Source of the DNA: Candidatus Moraniibacteriota bacterium
GTDB taxonomy: Bacteria; Patescibacteriota; Minisyncoccia; Moranbacterales; UBA9337
Direction of reading: 5' to 3'
NCBI GenBank assembly: GCA_026985555.1
Contig: JALSQF010000010.1
Location: 225,163 to 260,399, forward strand
Length of the DNA: 35,237 nt
The position numbers were made by a program, and so were the translations under genes. Shown one piece after another: positions 6,830 through 15,481 of this stretch. The notes under the pieces were generated by a model that had not been told where the DNA came from, ran no database searches, and saw only the letters and a list, made by a program, of their open reading frames with translations. Within the stretch, counting starts at the first letter, position 1. Each line of letters starts with the position of its first letter.

Positions 6830-7354
6830 TTAATAAACTATTACTTTCGCTGGTCTTATTACTCTATCACCCATACGATAACCCTTAACTAAAACTTTTT
6901 TTATTTTCAAAACCTGTTTTTCCTTTTCTTTTTTATCTTTAGTTTTTTTTGAAACATTCTCGCTTTCAATAGCTTCACAAATATTCTCATCAAAAATATC
7001 TCCCTCTTTTAAACTAATCTCTTCTAGGCCATTTTCTCTTAATATATCTTCTAATTGTTTTTTTATATACATGATACCTTCTACCCAGCTATTATCTTGA
7101 GCTTCTTGAGGAATATGTTCTGTAGAAGCGCTAAAATTATCTAAAACTGGCAATATTTGTAAAATAAAACTTTCTTTAGCATAATTTAAATCATTTTTTT
7201 TCTCGGCTTCTTTTCTTTTTTTATAATTTTCAAAATCCGCTTTACATCTTTTCCATCCTAACAGATATTCCTCAGATAATTTTTTATAATCATTTTCTTT
7301 TTTAATCTCTTTTTTATTTATTGTTTTTTTCTTCTTTTTTTTCTCTGTTTTCAT
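6830..7354 (-). CDS. grpE: Nucleotide exchange factor GrpE
   Basis: GrpE releases ADP from DnaK. The 174 residues begin with an unusually Lys-rich segment (KTEKKKKKK), then a long helix with SEEYLLGWKRCKADFENYKKR, matching the family's dimerising coiled coil. The C-terminal beta domain ends in VLVKGYRMGDRVIRPAKVIVY, the recognised GrpE signature. A charged insertion (KKTKDKKEKEKQ) lies just before that domain. It is 27 bp after hrcA and 43 bp before hsp20 on the same strand. No Shine-Dalgarno is visible. Confidence 0.96.
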   Translation of the reverse strand: MKTEKKKKKKTINKKEIKKENDYKKLSEEYLLGWKRCKADFENYKKRKEAEKKNDLNYAKESFILQILPVLDNFSASTEHIPQEAQDNSWVEGIMYIKKQLEDILRENGLEEISLKEGDIFDENICEAIESENVSKKTKDKKEKEKQVLKIKKVLVKGYRMGDRVIRPAKVIVY

Positions 7355-7381
7355 AACAATTATTTTTAATAATATTTAATA

Positions 7382-8095
7382 CTACATTTTATTAAGCATT
7401 TTCTTTACATAATCTATTAAAGATTTGTTTTTTACATATTGCATTCTTTTAGTTCCAATAAGAGCTAGAATTCCTTTTTCTCCACTCCTTAATCTATAAG
7501 GTGAAACTATCATAGAATAATTTTCAATTTTATTGATAGGATTCTCTTTGCCAATAAAAATCTTTGTTTCATCTGTTTTAATATTTTGAATAATTTTATC
7601 AAACATTTCATCTACATAATCTAAAACCTCTACCAATTGACAAACTTTGTCTAATTCTTGAAATTCTGGCTCTTCTAATAATTCTTTTAATCCAAAATCT
7701 GTAAATTCCTTTTTGTCTAGTATTCCCGAAACTGCTAAACTATCACTAAAATTAGCTAACAATTTAGCTGCTGTTCTAGTTAGGCGAACATTTTGGGATT
7801 TAAGTTTTAATAATTCTTTCTGTAATCTTTTTTGCTCACTCAAACTTAATCCTTCTGGTTGCGATACCTTTTCTACATAATAACGATAACCTTTATCCGT
7901 TGGGATTCTCCCTGCACTTATGTGTGGTTGATACAAATAACCATTTTTTTCTAACCAAGCCAAATCATTGCGCACGGTAGCTGGACTAGCTAAAATTTTA
8001 TATTTATTCACTAATATTTTAGATCCCACTGGAACAGCTGTTTGAGAATATTCTTTAATTGTAGCTAATAAAACTTTTTCTTGTCTCTCATTCAT
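7382..8095 (-). CDS. hrcA: Heat-inducible transcription repressor HrcA (short form)
   Basis: HrcA represses heat-shock genes by binding CIRCE; one lies 51 bp upstream, implying autoregulation. The N-terminal winged helix is well kept: MNERQEKVLLATIKEYSQTA, PVGSKILVNKY, SPATVRNDLAWLEKNGYL, then HISAGRIPTDKGYRYYV. The rest is reduced. Bacterial HrcA is usually ~340 residues; here 237, with much of the central GAF-like/inserted region missing. The end (IENYSMIVSPYRLRSGEKGILALIGTKRMQY) still matches the C-terminal domain. It is first gene of the operon with grpE, hsp20 and dnaK. No Shine-Dalgarno is visible. Confidence 0.94.
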   Translation of the reverse strand: MNERQEKVLLATIKEYSQTAVPVGSKILVNKYKILASPATVRNDLAWLEKNGYLYQPHISAGRIPTDKGYRYYVEKVSQPEGLSLSEQKRLQKELLKLKSQNVRLTRTAAKLLANFSDSLAVSGILDKKEFTDFGLKELLEEPEFQELDKVCQLVEVLDYVDEMFDKIIQNIKTDETKIFIGKENPINKIENYSMIVSPYRLRSGEKGILALIGTKRMQYVKNKSLIDYVKKMLNKM

Positions 8096-8130
8096 ATAAA
8101 GATTAAATTTGAATTTTCTTAGCTGTTTTC

Positions 8131-8159
8131 ATTATAAACATTTTTTTAGCACTCGTCAA
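8131..8159 (-). promoter_or_regulatory. Heat-shock operon promoter (sigma70-type)
   Basis: On the minus strand, TTGACG (8154-8159), exactly 17 nt, then TATAAT (8131-8136). This is nearly consensus and lies 36 bp before hrcA. The -35 box lies inside the CIRCE operator, so HrcA binding would block RNA polymerase directly. Confidence 0.85.
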
Positions 8160-8172
8160 GAGTGAGTGCTAA
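8146..8172. promoter_or_regulatory. CIRCE operator (HrcA binding site)
   Basis: TTAGCACTC (8146-8154), a 9-nt spacer, and GAGTGCTAA (8164-8172) give a perfect match to the CIRCE consensus. It sits between divergent hrcA (minus) and the pseudouridine synthase (plus) and overlaps the -35 of the hrcA promoter. Control of the plus-strand gene is not implied by its position. Confidence 0.96.
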
Positions 8173-8238
8173 AAAGTATTTCCTCTTAACAATCTAATTT
8201 TTCTTTGATAAGATTATTTTAACTAAAACATAATCTTG

Positions 8239-9189
8239 ATGTTAATTAAAGTAACTCAGAATAAAAAACAACGTTTAGATAAATTTCTTTTTGAAAAAAA
8301 TCAATCAATTTTTAGTTTCTCACTTTCTCGTTCTGAATGGACAAAAATAATTCTAAAAGGTTGGATTTTAGTTAACAATAAAAAGGTAAAACCTCATTAT
8401 ATAGTCTCTTCTTCTGATAAAATTACTCTCCAAAAAGAAAAAATTTCGCGATGGATCAAAGAAAAAACAAGTGTTTTACCCAATTCTAAAATTAAATTAA
8501 ATATAGTTTTTCAAGATAAAAACATCCTCATCATCAACAAACCAGCTCGTTTACAAATTCACCCTGATAAACACGAAAGAAGCAATACTTTAGCTAATGC
8601 TTTACTGGCTCATTTTCCTAATCTAAAAAATGTTGGAGATGATCCTGAAAGACCTGGTATAGTTCATCGTCTAGACAAAGAAACATCTGGTCTACTTATA
8701 GTAGCAAAACAACCGCAAATTTTTCAAGAACTAAAAACACTTTTTCAAAAACATCAAATAGAAAAAACTTATCAAGCTGTTGTCTACGGAAAAATGAAAA
8801 ATAAAAAAGGAATTGTCAATCTTCCTCTGGCTCGTTCTTTTAATTATAAAAAGCAAACTATCGCTACAAAAAAAACTAAAACAAGAATACGTTCTGCTCT
8901 TACTTACTATAAAGTATTAAAAACAACCAGTAATTTTTCTTGGTTAGAATTAAAACCTTTCACTGGTAGAACCCACCAGATTCGTGTTCATCTGCATTAT
9001 TTAGGCCATCCTCTCGTAGGAGATAAATTATATAAACTAAAAACATTCAAAACCTTTCCAACTACTTCCCGTCATCTCTTACATGCATCTAGCTTAAAGT
9101 TTCAATTATTCAATAAAAAATATTTTTTTCAAGTTCCCCCACCTCAAGACATAAGAATCTTTTTAGAAAAATATTTAAGAAATAATTAA
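8239..9189 (+). CDS. Pseudouridine synthase, RluA/RluD family
   Basis: It isomerises specific uridines to pseudouridine in rRNA or tRNA. The 316 residues comprise an N-terminal S4 RNA-binding domain (residues ~8-70: RLDKFLFEKN, ILKGWILVNNKKVKPHY) and the catalytic domain. The active-site motif HRLDKETSGLLIVAK (catalytic Asp) is intact, as are INKPARLQIHP and GRTHQIRVHLHYLGHPLVGD. I prefer the ATG at 8239; a TTG directly before it (8236) is also in frame. Whether it is the 23S RluD-type or another family member cannot be decided. It diverges from the CIRCE-regulated operon and has no clear Shine-Dalgarno. Confidence 0.93.
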   Translation: MLIKVTQNKKQRLDKFLFEKNQSIFSFSLSRSEWTKIILKGWILVNNKKVKPHYIVSSSDKITLQKEKISRWIKEKTSVLPNSKIKLNIVFQDKNILIINKPARLQIHPDKHERSNTLANALLAHFPNLKNVGDDPERPGIVHRLDKETSGLLIVAKQPQIFQELKTLFQKHQIEKTYQAVVYGKMKNKKGIVNLPLARSFNYKKQTIATKKTKTRIRSALTYYKVLKTTSNFSWLELKPFTGRTHQIRVHLHYLGHPLVGDKLYKLKTFKTFPTTSRHLLHASSLKFQLFNKKYFFQVPPPQDIRIFLEKYLRNN

Positions 9190-9285
9190 CTTAAAAAAAT
9201 TGATTTTTAGAAAAAAGTTTATTATTATTAATGTAATTATAATTGTTTATAATTATTTACAACTAAAAAACAAAAATAAAAAAAT

Positions 9286-10767
9286 ATGGAAAATAATAAC
9301 AACAACAATCTTAATAATGCTGAACATAATATTAATGATAATTCCCCAGAAGAAAATAATTTTAAAAAAATAACAAACTCTAACACTACAGACTATCCTA
9401 AAAATATTCCTTCTATTCCTTATAACAAAAAAAATCTTAACTTCAATAATTCATCTAATCATTTTCTTCCTTCTAATAAATCAAATAAAAAATTAATCTT
9501 AATTAGTATTTTTCTTATTGTTCTTCTTTTTCTAATTGGTGGTGGAACAGGCGCCTATTATTATGCTCACGCTCCTGAAAAGATCATCCAAAAAACTACT
9601 CAAAATTATTTATCTACTACTTCTGGAGAATATATGGGAAAAATCAGCTTAGAATTAAAAAAAGATATTTATGCCTTACCTAGCAACTCACAAGACTTTT
9701 CTTTTTTTAAATTTAAATCTAATCAAAAAAATATTTTAGCCACTAATTATAATTCTCCTCAAAAAAATAATTTTTCTCTTCAGTTTAGTGGAGCTTATAA
9801 AAACAAAAATGATCAAAACATTGCTAAAAAAATTAAAATTAATATAGATAATATCATTGAAGAAACTCCTTTAGAATTAAATTTAGAAATAAGAGGTTTT
9901 CCTCAAGCTACCTTTTTCTATGTAAACATTCCTGCTATTCTCGGAATGCAAAATTATTTATCTTTTTTCAATAATCAATGGATTAAAGTTACCGAAAAAG
10001 ATTTAAATGATTTAATAAAAGAATTATCTTTATTAGATAGCACAGGCAATAATAAAAATGAAAGTTTAAAAATAATTAAAGAAGAAAATTTTAATTTAAG
10101 CAAACGAAAAGAACAGGAAATAGGAAAATTAATACAAAATTCTACTCTTTTTCAAGTCTCAAAAAAACTCCCTAGTGAGAAAATTAATAATATAAAAGTT
10201 TACCATTACCAACTCACCCTCAATAAAAAAAATTGGATTAACTTTCTTAATGAAGCCAGTAAAATAATAGAAGAACATCCTCTTTCTGATAAGAAAATAG
10301 AAGAATTAAATAAGGATTTTAATTCTTTAGTAGATTGGAAAGAAGAAGTTTGGATAACAAAAAAAGATCTTCTTCCTTATAAAATCAAAGTTAGCTTTGG
10401 AATAAAAGAAGCTGGTGATAAAGCTGTTCCTCCTGTAGCAAAAATTAATTTTGAAATTGAATTCAAGAATTTTAATAAAGATAATTTAATTAAAATAGAT
10501 AAACCTCAATCCTATATAGGCATAAAAGAAGTGGTAGAAAAATTTCAAAAAGAAATGCTTAAACAAATGAATATTAATAAAGAAGAAGCGAGCTCTGCTC
10601 TAGATTCTGATAACGATCAACTTCCTGATAATATAGAAAAACTCTATGGAACTGATCCCCATAATCCAGATACAGATGGAGACGGATACTCTGATGGCCA
10701 CGAAGTTCAAAATGGATATAATCCTAATGGACCAGGTAAATTAAACGAAACCAATAATTTTAAATAA
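9286..10767 (+). CDS. Single-pass surface protein with C-terminal TSP3-like calcium motifs
   Basis: The first ~70 residues form an Asn/Ser/Lys-rich, probably cytoplasmic tail with no signal peptide. One transmembrane helix follows at ~70-95 (LILISIFLIVLLFLIGGGTG). About 340 residues are outside, with no family I recognise but a lipoprotein-like beta-rich look. The C-terminus (~440-485) carries acidic repeats: DSDNDQLPDN, then GTDPHNPDTDGDGYSDGHE. These match thrombospondin type 3/dockerin-like calcium-binding motifs and are common in surface proteins of candidate-phyla bacteria. It is likely an envelope-anchored protein; partner unknown. It ends 14 bp from the convergent ychF stop. Confidence 0.75.
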   Translation: MENNNNNNLNNAEHNINDNSPEENNFKKITNSNTTDYPKNIPSIPYNKKNLNFNNSSNHFLPSNKSNKKLILISIFLIVLLFLIGGGTGAYYYAHAPEKIIQKTTQNYLSTTSGEYMGKISLELKKDIYALPSNSQDFSFFKFKSNQKNILATNYNSPQKNNFSLQFSGAYKNKNDQNIAKKIKINIDNIIEETPLELNLEIRGFPQATFFYVNIPAILGMQNYLSFFNNQWIKVTEKDLNDLIKELSLLDSTGNNKNESLKIIKEENFNLSKRKEQEIGKLIQNSTLFQVSKKLPSEKINNIKVYHYQLTLNKKNWINFLNEASKIIEEHPLSDKKIEELNKDFNSLVDWKEEVWITKKDLLPYKIKVSFGIKEAGDKAVPPVAKINFEIEFKNFNKDNLIKIDKPQSYIGIKEVVEKFQKEMLKQMNINKEEASSALDSDNDQLPDNIEKLYGTDPHNPDTDGDGYSDGHEVQNGYNPNGPGKLNETNNFK

Positions 10768-10781
10768 AGTATATATATTTT

Positions 10782-11828
10782 CTATATTCTAAACTCTATC
10801 ACATCTCCATCTCGCACCAAATAATCTTTTCCTACGGTTTGTATCATTCCTTTTTCTTTAGCTTGCAACCAAGATCCCGCTTCTAATAATTTTTTCCAAA
10901 AAATTACATCAGCGTTAATAAATTTTTTTTCAAAATCTGTATGAATAGCTGAACCTGCCTGAGGTGCTAAACTACCTTGATGAATCGTCCAAGCTCTTGT
11001 TTCCTTTTCTCCGGTCGTAAAAAAAGTAATTAAATTTAACAAACGATAAGCTTCTTGAATTAATTTATTCAATTTACTTTCTAGTCCCAACTCTTCTTTT
11101 TCTTTTGCGGTTACTTCATTAAGCTCCTCTTCTATTTTAATATCTAATTTTAAATGAGGTAATTTTTCTAATTTATCATCTAACTTTTTATCTAAATCAG
11201 AAACATTAAAAACATATAAAAATGGTTTTGCTGTTAAAAGAGAAATTTCTTGAAAAACTTTTTTAACTAATTCCTTGTCACCTTTAATTTTTTTAGCCTC
11301 AATCATTTCCTCCTTCTCTAGAAAATTTTTTATTTGTTCTAGAATTTCTTTTTTTTGTATAGCTTCTTGATTTCCTTTTTTAATATCTTTATTTAATTTT
11401 TCTTTTCTTTTTTCTAATGTTTCCAAATCAGCTAGTATTAATTCTGTATTGATAATATCTATATCATAAACAGGATTAACCTTGTTATGCACATGAGTAA
11501 TATTAGGATTTTCAAAAGCACGCACCACCTCAATAACAGCATCTACTTCTCTAACGTTAGCTAAAAATTTATTCCCTAATCCTTCTCCTTTTGAAGCACC
11601 TTTAACTAAACCAGCAATATCAACAAATTCTACTACCGCTGGAATAGTTTTTTTACTTTGAGATAATTGACTTAATTTTTCTAATCGTTGATCAGGCACC
11701 TCTACTATTCCCACATTAGGTTCAATTGTGCAAAATGGATAATTATTTATATCCACATTATTTCTTGTAAGAGCTTTAAATAAAGTAGATTTTCCTACAT
11801 TAGGTAAACCAACAATTCCTATTTTCAT
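10782..11828 (-). CDS. ychF: Ribosome-binding ATPase YchF (Obg family)
   Basis: YchF is a universally conserved ribosome-associated P-loop NTPase with ATP preference. I place the start at 11828, giving 348 residues that begin [20 protein letters not shown], the standard N-terminus; an upstream in-frame codon would add 19 untypical residues. G-domain motifs visible are GLPNVGKS (G1), [10 protein letters not shown] (G3), and the non-canonical FNVSD where GTPases have NKxD. A coiled-coil domain follows (~130-200). The TGS-type C-terminus has [18 protein letters not shown] and ends DGDVIEFRI. It is complete and unremarkable. No Shine-Dalgarno is visible. Confidence 0.96.
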   Translation of the reverse strand: MKIGIVGLPNVGKSTLFKALTRNNVDINNYPFCTIEPNVGIVEVPDQRLEKLSQLSQSKKTIPAVVEFVDIAGLVKGASKGEGLGNKFLANVREVDAVIEVVRAFENPNITHVHNKVNPVYDIDIINTELILADLETLEKRKEKLNKDIKKGNQEAIQKKEILEQIKNFLEKEEMIEAKKIKGDKELVKKVFQEISLLTAKPFLYVFNVSDLDKKLDDKLEKLPHLKLDIKIEEELNEVTAKEKEELGLESKLNKLIQEAYRLLNLITFFTTGEKETRAWTIHQGSLAPQAGSAIHTDFEKKFINADVIFWKKLLEAGSWLQAKEKGMIQTVGKDYLVRDGDVIEFRI

Positions 11829-12016
11829 AAAATATTTTTTAATAAATAATAATTCTTTTATAACTCTTTTTTCTTTTAAAATCAAATAACTATACGGAAT
11901 AACTATCTGTAAGCACTTCCATTGAACTGAATATTAATTTAATTTTCCAAAAATAGAAAGGTATCTATAAAATTTAATTTTTAAAATCTACTTTTTTCTT
12001 TAAAATACTATCACTC

Positions 12017-12074
12017 AATCTTTCTGGCTATTTAAATATCCATTTAAATGGATATTTAAATAGCCAGAAAGATT
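12017..12074. repeat. 58-bp perfect palindrome, long copy of a two-copy intergenic element
   Basis: Positions 12017-12074 equal their own reverse complement without a single mismatch. The core 12024-12067 contains the whole of the short copy at 1889-1920 plus a 12-bp insert. Seven T follow on the plus strand (12073-12079), but both neighbouring genes are on the minus strand, where no good U run follows. It may still end the DUF2207 transcript as a strong hairpin; a mobile or replication-derived origin is equally possible. The remainder of this ~300-bp gap holds no gene. Confidence 0.7.
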
Positions 12075-12181
12075 TTTTTAATGAATATTAAGTTATTGTT
12101 ATTTTAGCTGTCTAATTTCTGGATTGCTTATTCTTTATTATCAAATTATCTATATAAAATATTTTTAATGTCTTAAAAAAT

Positions 12182-13951
12182 CTACCAGCTCCCTCCTCCT
12201 CCGCCACCAAAACCACCACCTGATCCTCCACCAGAAAAACCAGACCCTCCTGAACTAGCAGAGGAAGGAGAAACACTTAAAGTAGAATTGGCCATAGAAC
12301 TAAAACTATTTAAGTTGTTTACTAAAGCCACAGAACTAAATGCTTTATTGCCTACACTTTCATACCAATCAGTCGCTTGATTGTAAATATCTTCAAATTG
12401 CTGAGCCCATTCTTTTTCTACTCCAAAAACCATAGCGTAAGGTAAAAATTTTTCAAAAATTTCCGGCTTTTTTTCTGGAGCATTATGAAATTTAATCCTA
12501 TCTTTTTCAGCCGTCTTTAAATAAAGCTTAAAACCATCTAATTTTTCTTTAGTTTCAATACCTTTTTGGGTATATTTAGGCATAAAAAAAGCAAAAAGAA
12601 AAACAATTATAGAACTAACCAACAAAGAATAAAAAGTTAAAAAACCAAAAAACATAATAGCAAAATAAGATATAAAAGCAATTAAACCACTTATTTTAAA
12701 CCAAAATTTAAAAACTTTAGTAGGATCTTCTGAAAAATATTGTTTTTTTAAAACGCTTTTTACTATTTCTTTTTTTATTTCTGGAATATATTTATAAAAA
12801 TTATAGGCTAATTGCCCTGAACTAACTTGATTGTTGCTACCCAAAGAAAATAATTTATCTAATAAGATTTTTTCTTCCGAAGTTAATGGTTTTTGTTGTT
12901 TATTAGAATCTAATTTATAAAAAACATACTTACTTTTACGAAATAATTTTCCCTTTTGAGTTTGTTTAATTTTAAGATATCCTTTAATAGCTAACTGAAT
13001 AATCATAGCTGATAAATCATTATTGGGCAACTTTTCGTTGATTAAAAAAGAAACTTCTCCTACGCTCAAATCATCAGGAACATCATAGTAAGGAACAATT
13101 ACTCCTCGTCCTTTAGGATCACGACCCTTTTTCCACCACTGAATAAACATCAGAATAAAAACAACTATTGGAAGAAATATTATATAATTATCAGCTAAAA
13201 AGTAGCCTATTTTCTGAGAAATACTTGGCTCTTTTAATATACCTTTATTCACAGCAATAGCTATTGTTACTCCTTCCCCTGCTTTCATTTTTGGACAATC
13301 AAATTCTGCTTGTTGTGAAGTTTGGTTAGTTAATTGACATTCTTGTTTAGAACCATAAATTCCCACAAATGATTTAACTTTTTTGATTTTTGGTGCTTTA
13401 ATATTAACTTTTGTTTTTTGAATATCAACATTCCATTTATCACCTGTAACATTCCAATAAAATTCATCTTGTTCAGGAAAAAAATTAATCACTCTGCTAA
13501 CTAGATAAGAGATTTGATAGGTGTGTTTACCGCTAATTAATTTATTTTTATCTCCAATTTTAATTGTTATATTTTTGTTATTCTTACTAATTTTGTAAGG
13601 AACTTGTTTTTGGTCTAATGTGACTTTTATATTTTTTATTTTAATACTACTACGAACACCCTTTTTGTCTTTATATTTAATCGGAATAAATCTGTATATT
13701 CCATGTTTTTGATTATTGCCAAAATCATAAGTGATTTTTTCTGTTATAGCTACATCGCTATTGGGAAGTATATTTATCTCAGCAATAAATTGTTGTATTT
13801 TTTCTTGTTTATAGATTTGAAAATTATCATCGCTTTGAGCATTAACGTTTTGTATTAAAATATATTGCAAAAAAACAAAAAATATCAATAAAATATTTAA
13901 ATAAAAACTAAATTGCTTTTTAAAAAAAATAAAGAAAATATTTTTTAGCAT
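12182..13951 (-). CDS. DUF2207 family membrane protein with Gly-rich C-terminus
   Basis: There is a hydrophobic signal peptide (residues ~15-38) with a plausible signal peptidase I site after VNA (VNAQ). An extracytoplasmic DUF2207 domain follows: VAITEKITYDFGNNQKHGIY and RFIPIKYKDKKG, then QISYLVSRVINFFPEQDEFYW. Next are a transmembrane helix at ~253-270, a cytoplasmic part with a winged-helix-like region (IIQLAIKGYLKIKQ), two helices near 418-460, and a tail that ends GSGFSGGGSGGGFGGGGGGS plus Trp. Length (589) and order are typical of the family, whose function is unknown. It is widespread in candidate-phyla genomes. It stands alone between ychF and a phosphoesterase. Confidence 0.9.
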   Translation of the reverse strand: MLKNIFFIFFKKQFSFYLNILLIFFVFLQYILIQNVNAQSDDNFQIYKQEKIQQFIAEINILPNSDVAITEKITYDFGNNQKHGIYRFIPIKYKDKKGVRSSIKIKNIKVTLDQKQVPYKISKNNKNITIKIGDKNKLISGKHTYQISYLVSRVINFFPEQDEFYWNVTGDKWNVDIQKTKVNIKAPKIKKVKSFVGIYGSKQECQLTNQTSQQAEFDCPKMKAGEGVTIAIAVNKGILKEPSISQKIGYFLADNYIIFLPIVVFILMFIQWWKKGRDPKGRGVIVPYYDVPDDLSVGEVSFLINEKLPNNDLSAMIIQLAIKGYLKIKQTQKGKLFRKSKYVFYKLDSNKQQKPLTSEEKILLDKLFSLGSNNQVSSGQLAYNFYKYIPEIKKEIVKSVLKKQYFSEDPTKVFKFWFKISGLIAFISYFAIMFFGFLTFYSLLVSSIIVFLFAFFMPKYTQKGIETKEKLDGFKLYLKTAEKDRIKFHNAPEKKPEIFEKFLPYAMVFGVEKEWAQQFEDIYNQATDWYESVGNKAFSSVALVNNLNSFSSMANSTLSVSPSSASSGGSGFSGGGSGGGFGGGGGGSW

Positions 13952-13996
13952 AATTTTTTATTAAGATAATTTTTATATAAATTTGATATGGAAAAT

Positions 13997-14677
13997 TTAA
14001 TTATAATACTTATGTATTTGAATATTTAATTTGTCCACAGTAATATAAGTAGATGGTATATCTGTCCAACAACCGGAATTATAATATTGAATATTCTTTT
14101 TTATAATTTGCATAGATTTATGCGTATGACCACAAAAAACTACATCAGCTCCTTTAACTTTACCATATAACATGGCCCCTTCTGCCACCTGATTAGATAC
14201 TTTTAGCCATCCTTTACTTTTTTGTTTAATAAAACGGCTAATTCTTTTATCTGCAAAATCAATCATTTGAATAAATTTATAAATTTTATTAGCCATAATA
14301 CCTAAGACTGGATTATGAATCAAAAAACTATCAAACTGATGCCCATGAATAGCTAAATATTTTATTCCAGCATAATTCCATACATATTGATTATAAATCT
14401 TAATATTAGTTAAGCTAGAAAAAAAATCAGTTAATCCCTTGTCATGATTACCCACTATCCAACGCACTTTTCTCTTTTTAGCTAGCTCACTAAAATACAT
14501 TAGTAATTCCCAGTCATTTTTATTTAAAGTATTAAAATTTAAACTCTCAAAAACATCTCCTAATAAAATTAATTTTTTAAATTCAAAATTTTTTAAAAAC
14601 TTGGACAATGTTTGAGCGCGACTAACCTTAGAACCTAAATGAAGATCAGAAATAATTAAGGTATGTGTTTTGTTCAT
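13997..14677 (-). CDS. Calcineurin-like metallophosphoesterase
   Basis: The 226 residues carry all metal-binding blocks of the superfamily: SDLHLGSK (D-x-H), LGDVFE (GD), VGNHDKG (GNHD), AIHGHQFD (GH near the middle) and CGHTHKS (GHTH). The layout most resembles UDP-2,3-diacylglucosamine hydrolase-like (LpxH/YbbF-like) enzymes. No lipid A genes are nearby and such organisms are generally not expected to make lipid A, so the true substrate is probably another phosphodiester or pyrophosphate. No signal peptide; cytoplasmic. It lies 72 bp after rnhB on the same strand. Confidence 0.88.
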   Translation of the reverse strand: MNKTHTLIISDLHLGSKVSRAQTLSKFLKNFEFKKLILLGDVFESLNFNTLNKNDWELLMYFSELAKKRKVRWIVGNHDKGLTDFFSSLTNIKIYNQYVWNYAGIKYLAIHGHQFDSFLIHNPVLGIMANKIYKFIQMIDFADKRISRFIKQKSKGWLKVSNQVAEGAMLYGKVKGADVVFCGHTHKSMQIIKKNIQYYNSGCWTDIPSTYITVDKLNIQIHKYYN

Positions 14678-14749
14678 ATTTTATATAAGTAAGATAAAAA
14701 ATATCAAAAAGTTAATATAAACTATTATAGCAATAATTTAATTTTTAAT

Positions 14750-15415
14750 CTATTTATACTTGCTTGCCTTTTTTATTTTTTTGATTGGACGAAAAGAATA
14801 ACGATGTAAAGGAGTAGGTCCATATTTTTGAAGCGCTTCTAAATGCAATTTAGTTCCATAACCTTTATGTTTATCAAAATTATATTGAGGATATTGTAAG
14901 GCATATTTTTGCATTATTTTATCTCTAGTAACCTTAGCTACAATAGAAGCAGCTGCAATAGACTTTATTTTTTTATCTCCATTTTTAATGGCCTTTTGTT
15001 TTAAAGAGAGATTAGGAATTATCTGATTGCCATCAACTAAAATCAACACTTCGCATTTTTGCATTTGCCTTTTTAATTGAGTTAAGGCACTTTTCATAGC
15101 CAGATAAGTAGCTTCTAAAATATTAATTCTGTCAATAGTTTTTTGACTAATAATACCCACGCCAACAAAAAAATTTTTTTGAATAAATTGAAAAGCTTTT
15201 TTTCTTTGTAGGACACTCAGTGTTTTAGAATCCCTAATTAAATTATGATATTCATCCAGATATTTTTCCTGAAAACTAATTTTTTCTTTTAACATAACTG
15301 CGCTAGCCACCACTGGTCCAGCTAAAGGACCTCTTCCTGCTTCATCTATTCCAACTATTTTTTGTTTATCATTATCTTTTAACTTTTTTTCTGTTTTCCA
15401 TTTTGGAATATACAT
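14750..15415 (-). CDS. rnhB: Ribonuclease HII
   Basis: RNase HII removes ribonucleotides and RNA primers from DNA hybrids. In 221 residues the signature VGIDEAGRGPLAGPVVASAV gives the first catalytic Asp-Glu pair. LILVDGNQ, IAAASIVAKVTRD and the C-terminal YPQYNFDKHKGYGTKLHLEA follow, as does GPTPLHRYSF. The protein is complete. With rnhA at 28.0 kb, the window encodes both RNase H types. It diverges from the PH-domain gene across a 66-bp AT-rich gap that contains a TATAAT on the minus strand (15455-15460), a likely -10. Confidence 0.97.
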   Translation of the reverse strand: MYIPKWKTEKKLKDNDKQKIVGIDEAGRGPLAGPVVASAVMLKEKISFQEKYLDEYHNLIRDSKTLSVLQRKKAFQFIQKNFFVGVGIISQKTIDRINILEATYLAMKSALTQLKRQMQKCEVLILVDGNQIIPNLSLKQKAIKNGDKKIKSIAAASIVAKVTRDKIMQKYALQYPQYNFDKHKGYGTKLHLEALQKYGPTPLHRYSFRPIKKIKKASKYK

Positions 15416-15481
15416 AAATTTATTTTAAAGTTTATTCTTTTTTAATTTTATGCTATTATAAACCTAAAGTAAACAAAAAAG

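Noticed and set aside
11829-11885. Longer N-terminus for ychF
   Set aside because: The extra 19 residues are not found in the family and the ATG at 11828 gives the canonical start MKIGIVG.
12024-12067. Long palindrome as a simple intrinsic terminator for the DUF2207 gene
   Set aside because: It is ~110 bp from the stop and its U run is on the wrong strand; termination remains possible but is not the obvious explanation.
13997-14677. Lipid A enzyme LpxH
   Set aside because: Only superfamily motifs support it; no lipid A genes are seen and lipid A is not expected in this kind of organism.
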